From the NCBI GenBank assembly GCA_015056945.1, contig SVFH01000020.1, positions 1-49,150 of the forward strand: a stretch of DNA of 49,150 nt, read 5' to 3'. Position 1 is the first letter of the stretch; each line of letters begins with the position of its first letter. The notes beneath the pieces were generated by a model. That model was not told the origin of the DNA. It worked only from the letters and a program-made list of their open reading frames with translations, and ran no database searches. The stretch is from Lachnospiraceae bacterium (GTDB taxonomy: Bacteria > Bacillota > Clostridia > Lachnospirales > Lachnospiraceae). Below are positions 27,276-36,240 of this stretch, in pieces. The position numbers and the translations under genes were made by a program.

Positions 27276-27956
27276 ATGATTGTTTGTAAAAATTTAAAAA
27301 AATCTTATAAAGAAAAATGTGTTGTAAATGATTTGAGTTTTGAAATAAAAGAAGGAGAAATCTTTGCTTTTCTCGGCAGTAACGGTGCAGGAAAAACTAC
27401 CACAATCAAGATGATTCTCGGGTTGGTGAAAAAAGATGCCGGAGAGATTGAGCTTGCAGAGGGAATAAATATCGGATATTCACCTGAAACACCGTATTTT
27501 CCTCCGTTTCTTACAGCGTATGAGTCATTGGAATACTATGCGGGAATACAAAGAATGCCTAAGGAAGAGCGACGAAAGGAAATTCCTTTGTTGTTAGAGA
27601 CGGTCGGATTAGAGAATAACAAAACAAAGGTAAAGCATTTTTCCAAAGGAATGTTACAGCGTCTTGCGTTGGCGCAGTCGTTGCTTGGAGATCCCAAGCT
27701 TTTGATCCTGGATGAACCGACAGCCGGTTTGGATGCGCTTGGAAGACTTGAGATGATGCAGTTAATCGGCAGACTTCGTGACAAAGGGATGACCATTCTG
27801 ATTAATTCACATATCCTTGCGGATATCGAAAGAATTTGCGACAAAGGAATCATTATTAAAAACGGAGTTCAAATGGGAACCTGGAACAGAGGAGAAGAGA
27901 ATGAGAAAAGTCTGGAAGAGCTTTTCTTAGAAATGGTAGGAGGAGAAAAAGAATGA
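27276..27956 (+). CDS. ABC transporter ATP-binding protein
   Basis: A 226-aa ABC ATPase energising the permease encoded next to it. It has Walker A GSNGAGKTTT (about 35-44), the signature as FSKGMLQRLALAQ, Walker B LLILDEPTAGLD, and the switch His in INSHILADIER. A strong AAGGAGG lies upstream of the ATG. It is the first gene of a five-gene operon whose members overlap or nearly touch. The gene order ABC ATPase, permease, then a two-component system resembles antimicrobial-peptide or lantibiotic resistance modules, an inference from context. Confidence 0.9.
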   Translation: MIVCKNLKKSYKEKCVVNDLSFEIKEGEIFAFLGSNGAGKTTTIKMILGLVKKDAGEIELAEGINIGYSPETPYFPPFLTAYESLEYYAGIQRMPKEERRKEIPLLLETVGLENNKTKVKHFSKGMLQRLALAQSLLGDPKLLILDEPTAGLDALGRLEMMQLIGRLRDKGMTILINSHILADIERICDKGIIIKNGVQMGTWNRGEENEKSLEELFLEMVGGEKE

Positions 27957-28708
27957 CAATCGCAATGACAGCGTTTAAGGAAAAGATAAGAAGAAAAGAG
28001 TTATATATCGTATCGGCAATCGGAATTTTAGTTTTGCTCATTTTTGGGACCGGAACAGGGACGCTTAGTATCGATGGTGTGCCAATCACGGATTATACAA
28101 TGCTTGCACCGATTCTCTTGGTGGTATTGAATGCACTTGCCTGCATTTTGGCTTTTATCACAAGCTTTTCGACTATTCCGAATGAGTATGAACGCAGAAC
28201 CAGTCATCTGGTATGGATTCGTAATGTTTCACAGGCACGCTATCATGGCGAGTTAACGTTGGCGAATATCCTTGCGGGACTTGTTTCCGAAGCAATTTTA
28301 TTTGTGGTTCTCTTTATATTTATGTTAACCAATGGCAGGGTGGCAGAGTTATGGAGACTGATTCCTGTGTATCTGATTATTGCAATCAATGTGGTAATTG
28401 TGAGTACGCTTACCGGTATGCTTAGTATTGTAATTCCGAAAACTTTTGCAGCAAGTATTTCCGTGGTGGCTACGTTGGTTGGTATTTTTCACGGGCTCTT
28501 ATATCTGCTGAAAGATGTAATCGGTGGTTTTGGCGGAATGCTTGTGAAATATGTTCTTAAGATTTTACCTGATTTGCACAGCATTCAAAGTCAGGCCGGC
28601 AATGTCTTATGCGGCAGGGATTTTGACATTCATACAATTCTGGTGGGATTGTTGTTTGCCTATATTTTTACGGTGTTGATTTTGGTTTTGAAAAGAAAGG
28701 AAGCCTAA
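27953..28708 (+). CDS. ABC-2-type permease
   Basis: A 251-aa integral membrane protein with six hydrophobic segments, the usual partner size for the preceding ATPase. It begins inside the stop codon of the ATPase (ATGA overlap), so the two are translationally coupled. A cytoplasmic loop around ERRTSHLVWIRNVSQARY follows the second helix, as in other ABC-2 permeases. Substrate unknown. Confidence 0.85.
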   Translation: MTIAMTAFKEKIRRKELYIVSAIGILVLLIFGTGTGTLSIDGVPITDYTMLAPILLVVLNALACILAFITSFSTIPNEYERRTSHLVWIRNVSQARYHGELTLANILAGLVSEAILFVVLFIFMLTNGRVAELWRLIPVYLIIAINVVIVSTLTGMLSIVIPKTFAASISVVATLVGIFHGLLYLLKDVIGGFGGMLVKYVLKILPDLHSIQSQAGNVLCGRDFDIHTILVGLLFAYIFTVLILVLKRKEA

Positions 28709-28710
28709 GG

Positions 28711-29622
28711 ATGAAAAAGGTTGTTGTTATTTTAGTAGGAATTGTACTTTTGGCCGGAGTGATTTTTACAGGTACATATGGCGTTTCACAAAAGAATATT
28801 GAGGTTTATGAAAGAGCAATGGAAATGCAGTCGATAGCTGACACCATCGGTTGGGCAGATTTTCGGATTGCGGATTATCCGATTGCTGTTTATGACGGTG
28901 AGAATGAATATGTTTTCACTCGTAGCAAAGAAGGATATGATGTAAATAAAAGAGCGGTCACCATGAATTTCCTGGTGGCAACGGCATATCCGGTAGATGA
29001 TCATTTTGAGGTGATCACACCGAGCGTGGAGCAGATGTCTTCTTTTATCGGCTTGGCAAGTGCCGACGCAACAGAATATGGTAGCGTCGAACATTCCGTA
29101 ACGCTGTGGCACGAAGCTTTTCACTGCTATCAGCTTACCAATTACATGGAAGCGATTAAAAACATCTGTCCGGAGGAAATAGAGGAAAACACAATTACGT
29201 TGCATGCCGATACAAATAAAGGTGCTGTTGACTTGTTTAAAAGACAGGCGGAGCTCCTGGAAGCAGCGGTAAAGAGTGAAGATATAGACAGAATCAGAGC
29301 ATATGTTGTAGAATATAAAGAACTGGAAGAAGAACGTAATGCGCTTTTGGATGAAAAAATAATTCATACCGAAGAATATTATGAACGTGTAGAGGGCGGT
29401 GCTTATTATGTGGAAGCTCTTATGCACGGAGAAATGAATCCTGAGAAATTTCAGAATGATTATATTGGGGGAATCAGCGAGTTTAGTAATGGTTCTTCGA
29501 AATATTACAGAACGGGTATGGCGCAATACATGATTATGGATGTTTTAAATCCCGGGTGGAAGGCAAATTACGATTTTTCTGAACCGGTAATGGAATTGAT
29601 ATACGAAGAATTGGAGATTTGA
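28711..29622 (+). CDS. Membrane-anchored putative zinc metallopeptidase with HExxH motif
   Basis: A 303-aa protein with one N-terminal signal-anchor helix (about 3-25) and an extracytoplasmic domain. The sequence LWHEAFHCYQ contains HEAFH (His134, Glu135, His138), the zinc-binding HExxH pattern, and RVEGGAYYVEAL further on (Glu228, Glu235) could supply the third ligand as in gluzincins. I do not recognise a named family, and other uses of the motif cannot be excluded. It starts 2 bp after the permease and is followed by the response regulator after 1 bp, so it belongs to the same operon and may act in peptide sensing, processing or resistance. Confidence 0.7.
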   Translation: MKKVVVILVGIVLLAGVIFTGTYGVSQKNIEVYERAMEMQSIADTIGWADFRIADYPIAVYDGENEYVFTRSKEGYDVNKRAVTMNFLVATAYPVDDHFEVITPSVEQMSSFIGLASADATEYGSVEHSVTLWHEAFHCYQLTNYMEAIKNICPEEIEENTITLHADTNKGAVDLFKRQAELLEAAVKSEDIDRIRAYVVEYKELEEERNALLDEKIIHTEEYYERVEGGAYYVEALMHGEMNPEKFQNDYIGGISEFSNGSSKYYRTGMAQYMIMDVLNPGWKANYDFSEPVMELIYEELEI

Positions 29623-29623
29623 G

Positions 29624-30319
29624 ATGAAATACAAAGTACTTGCCGCGGATGATGAAATCGAGCTGTTGGAAGCACTGGAGCTGTACACTGAAAGGGAAGA
29701 TATTGAACTTATTCGGGCGGACAATGGTGTTTCCGCACTTGCACTTTTTCAGAAAGAAAAGCCTCATCTTGTAATGCTTGATATTATGATGCCCGGAATG
29801 GATGGGTTTGCGGTGTTAAAAAGGATTCGGGCAGAGAGCAATGTTCCTGTTATTATGTTAACTGCAAGGGATGCGGATTACGATAAAATATTGGGACTTG
29901 AAATCGGTGCAGATGATTACATCACAAAGCCGTACAATCCTATGGTGGTGGTTGCAAGAATTAAGGCACAGTTGCGCCGCAATTACGATTATCAGGAAAC
30001 ATCCGGTGTAAAAAGCCCTGAATTGAAGTGTTTTGATATTGTGTTAAACAAGGAAGAAGGAAGTGTCAGCAAGGCGGGGCAAAGTATTGAGCTTACGAAA
30101 ACCGAGTTGCGGATTCTGGAACTGCTGATGGAGAATCGGGGAAGAATATTGACAAAACAGCAGATTTTCGATTATGCATGGGAAGGTGATTATATTGCGG
30201 ATGATAATACCATTATGGTTCATATCAGTAATCTGCGCGCAAAGATAGAAGAGAATCCAAAGTCTCCCCGGATCCTGAAAACGGTCAAAGGACTGGGGTA
30301 TAAAATTGAGAAGGAGTAA
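29624..30319 (+). CDS. OmpR-family response regulator
   Basis: A 231-aa response regulator. The receiver has the acidic pair ADDE near the N-terminus, the phospho-acceptor Asp in LVMLDIMMPGMDG, the Thr in IMLTARD and the Lys in YITKPYNP. The C-terminal winged helix (about 130-230) ends in VHISNLRAKIEENPKSPRIL with the usual TVKGLGYKIE. Predicted to be phosphorylated by the adjacent histidine kinase and to bind the 11-bp-spaced heptamers at 27198-27226, forming an autoregulatory loop. Confidence 0.93.
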   Translation: MKYKVLAADDEIELLEALELYTEREDIELIRADNGVSALALFQKEKPHLVMLDIMMPGMDGFAVLKRIRAESNVPVIMLTARDADYDKILGLEIGADDYITKPYNPMVVVARIKAQLRRNYDYQETSGVKSPELKCFDIVLNKEEGSVSKAGQSIELTKTELRILELLMENRGRILTKQQIFDYAWEGDYIADDNTIMVHISNLRAKIEENPKSPRILKTVKGLGYKIEKE

Positions 30320-30323
30320 AACA

Positions 30324-31694
30324 GTGAAAAAAGGTAAAAGCATTTTTTACAAAATAATAGGGTGTTTTATTCTTTATGCAATCCTGGCAGTTGTAACTGT
30401 TATCCTGTTCTTTGCGCTTGAAGCGGCTGTGATAGGTCAGGGAAATATCCCGGCGATAACGCCGGAGATGATTATTGATGAAAACGGAGAGGTGAAAGAT
30501 TTAACTTCCGTAGAGGCGTTAGGCGGCTGGGTTGAGGAATTGGATTCTTCTTTTCGTGTCAAAAAGGTGTTCGGCAGTAAGCAAACCGAAGCAAGCGAAT
30601 ATACTGCGACTGAATTACTTTGCCTTACGGAGGCGACCGGACAAACGGAGTATATTGCCTTGTATAAGCAAGACGAAAAACGCGGCAGTATTTATCTTGT
30701 GTTTTTTCCGAGGCAGGTAATGAAACTACAGCCGACGATTATTATGAATGATATCGGAGAATATGGTACATTTGATATTACTGTTTTTATAATTCCGGTG
30801 CTTTTATCGGAAATTCTCCTTTTTAGTTTATACCTGAGAAGAAAAATCAAGAAGCCGTTGGACCATATTATAGACGGTATGGCGCAATTACGTGAGGGTG
30901 ATGATAAAACCAGGATAAATATGAAAGCGGAAGCAGAATTTCGTAAAATTGCAGATTCTTTCAATGAGATGGCAGGTGAGTTGGAACGCGAAAAAAATGA
31001 GAAGGCGCGTATGGAGAGGCAAAAAAGTCAGATGCTTTTGGAATTATCGCATGATATCAAAACGCCTATCGCAACAATCAAAAGTTATGCCAATGCATTG
31101 GAGGAAGGTCTGGTTCCGGAAGAGAAGAAGCAGAATTATTATCGTACAATAGATGCGAAGGCAGAACGTGTGAAAAATTTATCGGAAGATATGTTTGTAA
31201 TGCTTAAGATGGATAATCCGGAGTATGAGATCAACGCAGAGCAAACGGACTTATGCGAGTATCTGCGTAGAATTTGCGTTGAATACTATGATGAGATTAC
31301 CGATGCGGATTTTGAATTTGAAATCGATATTCCGGATGAACCTGTTAATATTATGGCAGATAAAGGTCTGATGAACAGGGTAATCGCTAATTTGCTTGAT
31401 AATGCCATGAAATATAACTATAGCGGAAAATACATCGGTGTCAGACTGATACAAGACAGGGATAAGGTTATAATGGATGTTTCTGATGACGGTAAGGAAA
31501 TAGAAGAGAAATTTGCAGCAAGATTATTTGAGGCTTTTGCACGTGGTGATGCTGCGAGAAAAACAGACGGCGGAACCGGATTGGGACTTGCCATTACACA
31601 ACTGATTGTGAAACGTCACGGAGGTACAGTCGAATACTTACGTGATGCCGGGAAGAATATTTTCCGAGTTACCTTACAGATTACGGATTTGTAA
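30324..31694 (+). CDS. Sensor histidine kinase
   Basis: A 456-aa membrane histidine kinase. The GTG at 30324 is chosen because AAGGAG (30311-30316) lies 7 nt upstream; a TTG start six codons earlier would overlap the response regulator. Two membrane helices (about 8-32 and 153-175) enclose an extracytoplasmic domain, then a HAMP linker, an H-box ELSHDIKTP (phospho-acceptor His) and an N-box NRVIANLLDNAMKYN. The G1 box reads DDGKEIEEKF instead of DNGxGI, losing the second Gly, while the G2 box TGLGLAI is normal. This may weaken nucleotide binding or be a natural variant. It ends the operon before a terminator. Confidence 0.9.
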   Translation: MKKGKSIFYKIIGCFILYAILAVVTVILFFALEAAVIGQGNIPAITPEMIIDENGEVKDLTSVEALGGWVEELDSSFRVKKVFGSKQTEASEYTATELLCLTEATGQTEYIALYKQDEKRGSIYLVFFPRQVMKLQPTIIMNDIGEYGTFDITVFIIPVLLSEILLFSLYLRRKIKKPLDHIIDGMAQLREGDDKTRINMKAEAEFRKIADSFNEMAGELEREKNEKARMERQKSQMLLELSHDIKTPIATIKSYANALEEGLVPEEKKQNYYRTIDAKAERVKNLSEDMFVMLKMDNPEYEINAEQTDLCEYLRRICVEYYDEITDADFEFEIDIPDEPVNIMADKGLMNRVIANLLDNAMKYNYSGKYIGVRLIQDRDKVIMDVSDDGKEIEEKFAARLFEAFARGDAARKTDGGTGLGLAITQLIVKRHGGTVEYLRDAGKNIFRVTLQITDL

Positions 31695-31764
31695 GCAAAA
31701 TATATTGCAGACCCTGTTGCAGGAACATACAATCTCACAATAAGCCAATTCGGACGCCGGAAAG

Positions 31765-31803
31765 GAAAAGTGCACAGTTTATCTGTGCCTTTTTTGTTTT
31801 TTT
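31765..31803 (+). terminator. Terminator of the ABC/two-component operon
   Basis: GCACAG (31772-31777) and CTGTGC (31783-31788) extend outward to an AAAGG...CCTTT match; a long T tract follows to about 31803. Confidence 0.85.
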
Positions 31804-31829
31804 TGTATGTCTTTTTGCTGTTTTACATC

Positions 31830-31858
31830 TTGAAAAAGGAGAATAACCGTGTTACAAT
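31830..31858 (+). promoter_or_regulatory. Promoter of the aspartate-family operon
   Basis: TTGAAA (31830-31835) and TACAAT (31853-31858), 17-bp spacer, with TG one base before the -10. Start codon of the first gene is 61 bp downstream. No leader peptide or riboswitch fits in the short leader. Confidence 0.65.
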
Positions 31859-31918
31859 ATCTTTCACTGGGAAACAAATGTATGCGTGAGACAAACACAA
31901 TCCTGTAAGGAGGCGTGT

Positions 31919-32362
31919 ATGAAAGAGAACGTAGGATATTATGTTGTAAGGACCAAAGCGGTTCCCGAAGTGCTTCTGAAAGTAGTGGAAACAAAGAATC
32001 TGCTTCAGACGGGAAAGGTGGCTACAATACAGGAAGCTGTAGAGTTGACGGGAATCAGCAGAAGTTCCTTTTATAAGTATAAGGATGACATTTTTCCGTT
32101 TCATGACAATGCAGAGGGAAAGACAATTACTTTTACCTGCGAAATGGAGGATGAACCGGGTATTTTGTCTGATGTGCTTCGGATTATTGCTGAGTTTGGT
32201 GCAAATATTCTGACCATTCATCAGTCAATTCCGATTAATAATATGGCAACCTTGAGTATCAGTTTGCAGATTTTATCATCAACGAAGGATTTGGCTGATA
32301 TGATGGGACAGATTGAGACGCACGCAGGTGTGCGCGCCGTGAAAGTGCTTGCAAGAGAATAA
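31919..32362 (+). CDS. ACT-domain protein, PheB/UPF0735 type
   Basis: A 147-aa protein with a helix-turn-helix-like N-terminal part (QEAVELTGISRSSFYKYKDDIFP, about residues 38-60 shown only by its core GISRSSFYKYKDD) and a C-terminal ACT domain (about 72-145: CEMEDEPGILSDVLRII...). This matches the UPF0735/PheB family often found ahead of homoserine dehydrogenase; a regulatory role in amino-acid metabolism is assumed but not established. The start at 31919 follows AAGGAGG. hom begins 24 bp after its stop, so it is the first gene of that operon. Confidence 0.82.
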   Translation: MKENVGYYVVRTKAVPEVLLKVVETKNLLQTGKVATIQEAVELTGISRSSFYKYKDDIFPFHDNAEGKTITFTCEMEDEPGILSDVLRIIAEFGANILTIHQSIPINNMATLSISLQILSSTKDLADMMGQIETHAGVRAVKVLARE

Positions 32363-32386
32363 AGTATGAAATCAGGAGGAAGAAAG

Positions 32387-33595
32387 ATGAAGATTGCAGT
32401 TTTAGGTTACGGTACCGTAGGAAGCGGTGTTGTAGAAGTAATAAATAAGAATCAGAAGGAAGTATGTAAGAAAGCAGGTGTCGGAATCGAGGTAAAATAT
32501 ATCCTTGATTTACGTGATTTCCCGGGAGACCCGATGGAGCAGTGCGTGGTACATGATTTTGATGTAATTTTAAATGATCCGGAAGTTAAAATCATCTGCG
32601 AAACCATGGGAGGTGTTAATCCTGCATATGAATACAGTAAGAAAGCACTTCTTGCAGGAAAGAGCGTGTGTACATCCAATAAGGAACTTGTGGCAAATCA
32701 TGGTCCTGAGCTGATTGCACTCGCGAAAGCAAATGACTGTAACTATCTTTTTGAAGCAAGTGTTGGCGGTGGTATTCCCATCATCCGTCCGTTGAATGCA
32801 TCCCTTACACCGGAGAGAATTGACGGTATTACGGGTATTTTGAACGGAACCACCAATTACATGCTTACAAAGATGGATGAGGAAGGCATGGAGTATGCAG
32901 ATGTACTCGCGGAAGCACAGGCAAAAGGCTACGCTGAGAAGAATCCTGCAGCTGACGTGGAAGGATACGATGCCTGCCGTAAGATTGCAATCCTTTCTTC
33001 CCTGGTATACGGTAAAACAGTTCATTATGAAGATATTTATACAGAAGGAATCACAAAGATTTCCAAACAGGATTTCCTTTATGCAAAAGCAATGAAGAAG
33101 AGTATTAAACTTCTCGGAATGAGTAAGGACATTGATGGTTCCTGTTTCGCAATGGTAGCGCCTTTTATGATTCGTGCAGAGCATCCGCTTTACTGCGTAA
33201 AAGATGTATTTAACGGCGTTTGCGTTCACGGTAATATGCTTGGAACCACAATGTATTACGGACGCGGAGCAGGTAAGCTTCCGACAGCAAGTGCCGTGGT
33301 ATCCGATGTGATTGACTGTGCGAAGCACCAGGGCAAGTTTATTTTCTGCTTCTGGGAAGACGAGAACGTGAAGCTTGCTTCTAAAGATGAAATGTGCTGG
33401 AAGTTCTTTGTACGTGTCAAAGGAAACGAAGCAGACAGCAATCTGATGGCTGCATTCGGCGAGACGGAAATTATTCGTGTGCCGGAATGTGCTGATGAAT
33501 TTGCATTCGTTACGGACGAAATCAGCGAAGCTGAATTTGTAAAGAGAATTGCAGAGGTTAAGGGCGTTGTAAGTACAATCCGTATGTATGAATAA
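32387..33595 (+). CDS. hom: Homoserine dehydrogenase
   Basis: A 402-aa NAD(P)H-dependent oxidoreductase converting aspartate semialdehyde to homoserine for threonine and methionine. The Rossmann motif GYGTVGSGVVEV starts near residue 6; TSNKELVANHG, FEASVGGGIPIIRPL, GILNGTTNYML and AEKNPAADVEGYDACRK are standard catalytic and dimer-interface blocks. The C-terminal about 80 residues resemble an ACT domain, giving possible threonine feedback control. The ATG follows AGGAGGA. It is 17 bp from the proposed homoserine kinase gene. Confidence 0.95.
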   Translation: MKIAVLGYGTVGSGVVEVINKNQKEVCKKAGVGIEVKYILDLRDFPGDPMEQCVVHDFDVILNDPEVKIICETMGGVNPAYEYSKKALLAGKSVCTSNKELVANHGPELIALAKANDCNYLFEASVGGGIPIIRPLNASLTPERIDGITGILNGTTNYMLTKMDEEGMEYADVLAEAQAKGYAEKNPAADVEGYDACRKIAILSSLVYGKTVHYEDIYTEGITKISKQDFLYAKAMKKSIKLLGMSKDIDGSCFAMVAPFMIRAEHPLYCVKDVFNGVCVHGNMLGTTMYYGRGAGKLPTASAVVSDVIDCAKHQGKFIFCFWEDENVKLASKDEMCWKFFVRVKGNEADSNLMAAFGETEIIRVPECADEFAFVTDEISEAEFVKRIAEVKGVVSTIRMYE

Positions 33596-33612
33596 AAAAG
33601 GTAGGTGATCCT

Positions 33613-34815
33613 ATGAAATATATCGTTATGTTAGGAGACGGAATGGCAGATGAGCCGATTCAGGCTTTGGATGGCAAAACTCCGCTTGCATATGCTTCGA
33701 CACCGAATATCGATGCACTTGCATTACAGAGTGAAGTCGGTCTTGTACACACAATTCCTGACGGAATGTCGCCGGGAAGCGATACTGCCAATCTTTCCGT
33801 ACTTGGTTATGATCCAAAGATTTATTATTCCGGCCGTTCACCGCTTGAAGCATTAAGCATCGGCGTAGATATGGCAGCGGATGATGTTGCAATCAGATGT
33901 AATATCATAACGGTTTCCGATGAGGAAGACGTATTTGAAGAGAAGACAATTATAGATCACAGTTCAAGTGAGATTTCTACGGAAGATGCAGCTGTTTTAT
34001 TGGAAGCAGTATGCAAGGAATTGGAATCGGATGCATATCATTTCTATGTGGGAACCAGTTACAGACATTGTATGATCTGGAAGAAAGGGCAGGTTGTGCC
34101 GCTTGTTCCGCCTCACGATGTGCTTGGACAGAAGGTCGGTATCAATCTTCCGAAAGATGATGCGTTACGTGAGATGATGAAGAGAAGCTACGATATCTTA
34201 AAGAATCATCCGATTAACATTGCGCGTAAGGAAGCTGGCTTAAATCCTGCGAACTGTTGTTGGTTCTGGGGAGCAGGTACCAAACCTGCACTGGATTCTT
34301 TTACGGAGAAAACAGGAAAGACCGGTGCAATGATTTCTGCGGTAGATTTGTTGAAAGGAATTGCAATCGGCGCTGGAATGCAGGTAATTGAGGTGAAAGG
34401 CGCAAACGGAGGCCTTCATACCAATTATACCGGTAAAATGGAAGCTGCCGTAAAAGTACTTACGGAAGAAAATAAGGATTTTGTTTATATTCACGTGGAA
34501 GCACCGGATGAAATGGGTCATCAGGGAAGTTTTGAGCGTAAAATCGCAGCGATTGAGAATATCGACAAGTTCATTGTCGGACCGTTAACGGAAGAATTGA
34601 AGAAAAAGGGTGTTGATTTCAGACTTTTACTGCTTCCCGATCATCCGACACCGGTTCGTTTGCGGACACATACATCCGACAGCGTGCCGTATCTTTTATA
34701 TGACAGTACAAAGCAGGCCGGCGACGGCGTACTTTATTGTGAGAGCTGTGCTGCAACCACAGGACATTATGTGGCACAGGGACATAATATTATCGAGAAG
34801 CTTTTTGAAGTATAG
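33613..34815 (+). CDS. Proposed homoserine kinase (ThrB2), phosphoglycerate-mutase-like
   Basis: A 400-aa alkaline-phosphatase-superfamily protein related to archaeal-type cofactor-independent phosphoglycerate mutase (ApgM). It shows the metal motif VMLGDGMADEP at the N-terminus, the phospho-nucleophile Ser in GMSPGSDTANLSVLGYDP, and GRSPLEALSIG. A family of such proteins lying beside hom in genomes without thrB has been proposed to be a homoserine kinase (TIGR02535 group). That position is seen exactly here, between hom and lysC, so homoserine kinase activity is the more likely reading; plain phosphoglycerate mutase remains possible. The ribosome site is a weak AGGTG. Confidence 0.85.
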   Translation: MKYIVMLGDGMADEPIQALDGKTPLAYASTPNIDALALQSEVGLVHTIPDGMSPGSDTANLSVLGYDPKIYYSGRSPLEALSIGVDMAADDVAIRCNIITVSDEEDVFEEKTIIDHSSSEISTEDAAVLLEAVCKELESDAYHFYVGTSYRHCMIWKKGQVVPLVPPHDVLGQKVGINLPKDDALREMMKRSYDILKNHPINIARKEAGLNPANCCWFWGAGTKPALDSFTEKTGKTGAMISAVDLLKGIAIGAGMQVIEVKGANGGLHTNYTGKMEAAVKVLTEENKDFVYIHVEAPDEMGHQGSFERKIAAIENIDKFIVGPLTEELKKKGVDFRLLLLPDHPTPVRLRTHTSDSVPYLLYDSTKQAGDGVLYCESCAATTGHYVAQGHNIIEKLFEV

Positions 34816-34829
34816 GTAGGAGGAAGAAA

Positions 34830-36038
34830 ATGTTAGTAGTTAAGAAATTTGGCGGAACTTCGGTTGCCAACAAAGAAAGAATCTACAATGTGGCAAGACG
34901 CTGTATTGAAGAGTATCAGAAAGGAAACGATGTCGTAGTTGTTCTTTCTGCAATGGGAAAGTTGACTGATGAATTGATTGAAATGGCAATGGATATCAAT
35001 CCTAATCCGTCTAAAAGAGAGCTTGATATGCTCCTTACAACCGGTGAGCAGACATCCGTTTCTCTTATGTCCATGGCGATGGCAGCACTTGGTGTGCCTT
35101 CCATTTCCTTAAATGCGTTCCAGGTTGCAATGCATACAACTTCAAATTATGGAAATGCAAGATTAAAAAGAATCGATACCGAACGTATCAAACATGAATT
35201 GGAATCCCGTAAAATCGTTATTGTAACCGGTTTCCAGGGAATCAATAAGTATGATGATTATACAACACTCGGCCGTGGCGGTTCCGATACCACAGCAGTT
35301 GCTCTTGCAGCAGCACTTCGTGCCGATAAATGCGAAATTTACACTGACGTAGATGGTGTATATACCGCAGACCCGAGAATTGTGAAAACAGCGAAGAAGT
35401 TAAATGAAATCACCTATGATGAGATGCTTGATCTTGCAACTTTAGGTGCAGGCGTATTGCATAACCGCTCTGTTGAGATGGCGAAGAAGTATGGTGTTGC
35501 ATTAGTAGTACGTTCCAGTCTTACCAATGAAGAAGGAACAATTGTTAAGGAGGATGTTAAAGTGGAAAGAATGTTAGTAAGTGGAGTAGCAGTAGATAAA
35601 AGTGCAGAGAGAATTTCAGTTATCGGTCTTGCAGATAAGCCCGGTACTGCATTCCGTCTTTTCGACGCTCTTGCAAAAGCAAATATCAATGTAGATATGA
35701 TTCTGCAGTCTGTAGGACGTGACAATACCAAGGATATTTCCTTCACTGTCGATGGAAACTGTGGTGATGAGGCATTGAAGGTAATCGAAGATAACAAGGC
35801 AAGACTTAACTACCAGAATGTTGAAATCGAAAAGAATGTATGTAAAGTATCTGTAGTTGGTGCAGGTATGATGTCTAACCCCGGTGTTGCAGCAAAGATG
35901 TTTGAGTGTCTCTATAACGAGCACATCAACATTAAGATGATTTCTACTTCTGAAATCCGTGTAACTGTTTTAATTGACGTAAATGAAGCGGAACGCGCAG
36001 CAAATGCGATCCATGATATCTTCGGATTGGCAGAATAG
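34830..36038 (+). CDS. lysC: Aspartokinase, class with C-terminal ACT domains
   Basis: A 402-aa kinase that phosphorylates aspartate as the first step to lysine, threonine and methionine. The N-terminal kinase half shows VKKFGGTSVA (residues 4-13), LLTTGEQTSVSLM, LGRGGSDTTAVALAA and YTDVDGVYTADPR. Two ACT domains follow from about residue 250. A strong AGGAGG ribosome site and an in-frame GTG lie inside the gene at codon 245, matching the separate beta subunit start known for Bacillus subtilis LysC. The main ATG is preceded by AGGAGG. It is the last gene of the operon and is followed by a terminator. Confidence 0.95.
   Translation: MLVVKKFGGTSVANKERIYNVARRCIEEYQKGNDVVVVLSAMGKLTDELIEMAMDINPNPSKRELDMLLTTGEQTSVSLMSMAMAALGVPSISLNAFQVAMHTTSNYGNARLKRIDTERIKHELESRKIVIVTGFQGINKYDDYTTLGRGGSDTTAVALAAALRADKCEIYTDVDGVYTADPRIVKTAKKLNEITYDEMLDLATLGAGVLHNRSVEMAKKYGVALVVRSSLTNEEGTIVKEDVKVERMLVSGVAVDKSAERISVIGLADKPGTAFRLFDALAKANINVDMILQSVGRDNTKDISFTVDGNCGDEALKVIEDNKARLNYQNVEIEKNVCKVSVVGAGMMSNPGVAAKMFECLYNEHINIKMISTSEIRVTVLIDVNEAERAANAIHDIFGLAE
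35547..35573 (+). promoter_or_regulatory. Internal ribosome binding site for a predicted LysC beta subunit
   Basis: AAGGAGG (35547-35553) is 8 nt from an in-frame GTG (35562-35564, codon 245); an in-frame ATG (codon 248) follows at 35571. The product would be about 158 aa, made mainly of the two ACT domains. In B. subtilis an internal start gives a LysC beta subunit of similar size; use here is inferred from the sequence. Confidence 0.7.
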
Positions 36039-36063
36039 TCAGTTCGAAACAAAGTTGACATAA

Positions 36064-36107
36064 AAATTCCGCCCATATGCTAAAATGAGCATTTGGGCGG
36101 AATTTGT
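36064..36107 (+). terminator. Terminator of the aspartate-family operon
   Basis: AATTCCGCCCA (from 36065) and TGGGCGGAATT form the base of a long stem, continued by TGCT/AGCA near the loop, followed by a T-rich run. Confidence 0.85.
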
Positions 36108-36240
36108 TATATTTAAAGAAAAGTTATGTAAATTCAAAAACGTGCGAGCTGTGATGAAGTTATGTAAACCCATAAGAAATAATTGCTGATAACGCAATCA
36201 AAAGCCGGCAGAATGAACTGCCGGCATCAAATGAATGAGA

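Noticed and set aside
31695..31918. T-box or riboswitch before the aspartate-family operon
   Set aside because: The leader from the likely promoter to the first ATG is only about 60 nt, too short for such elements.
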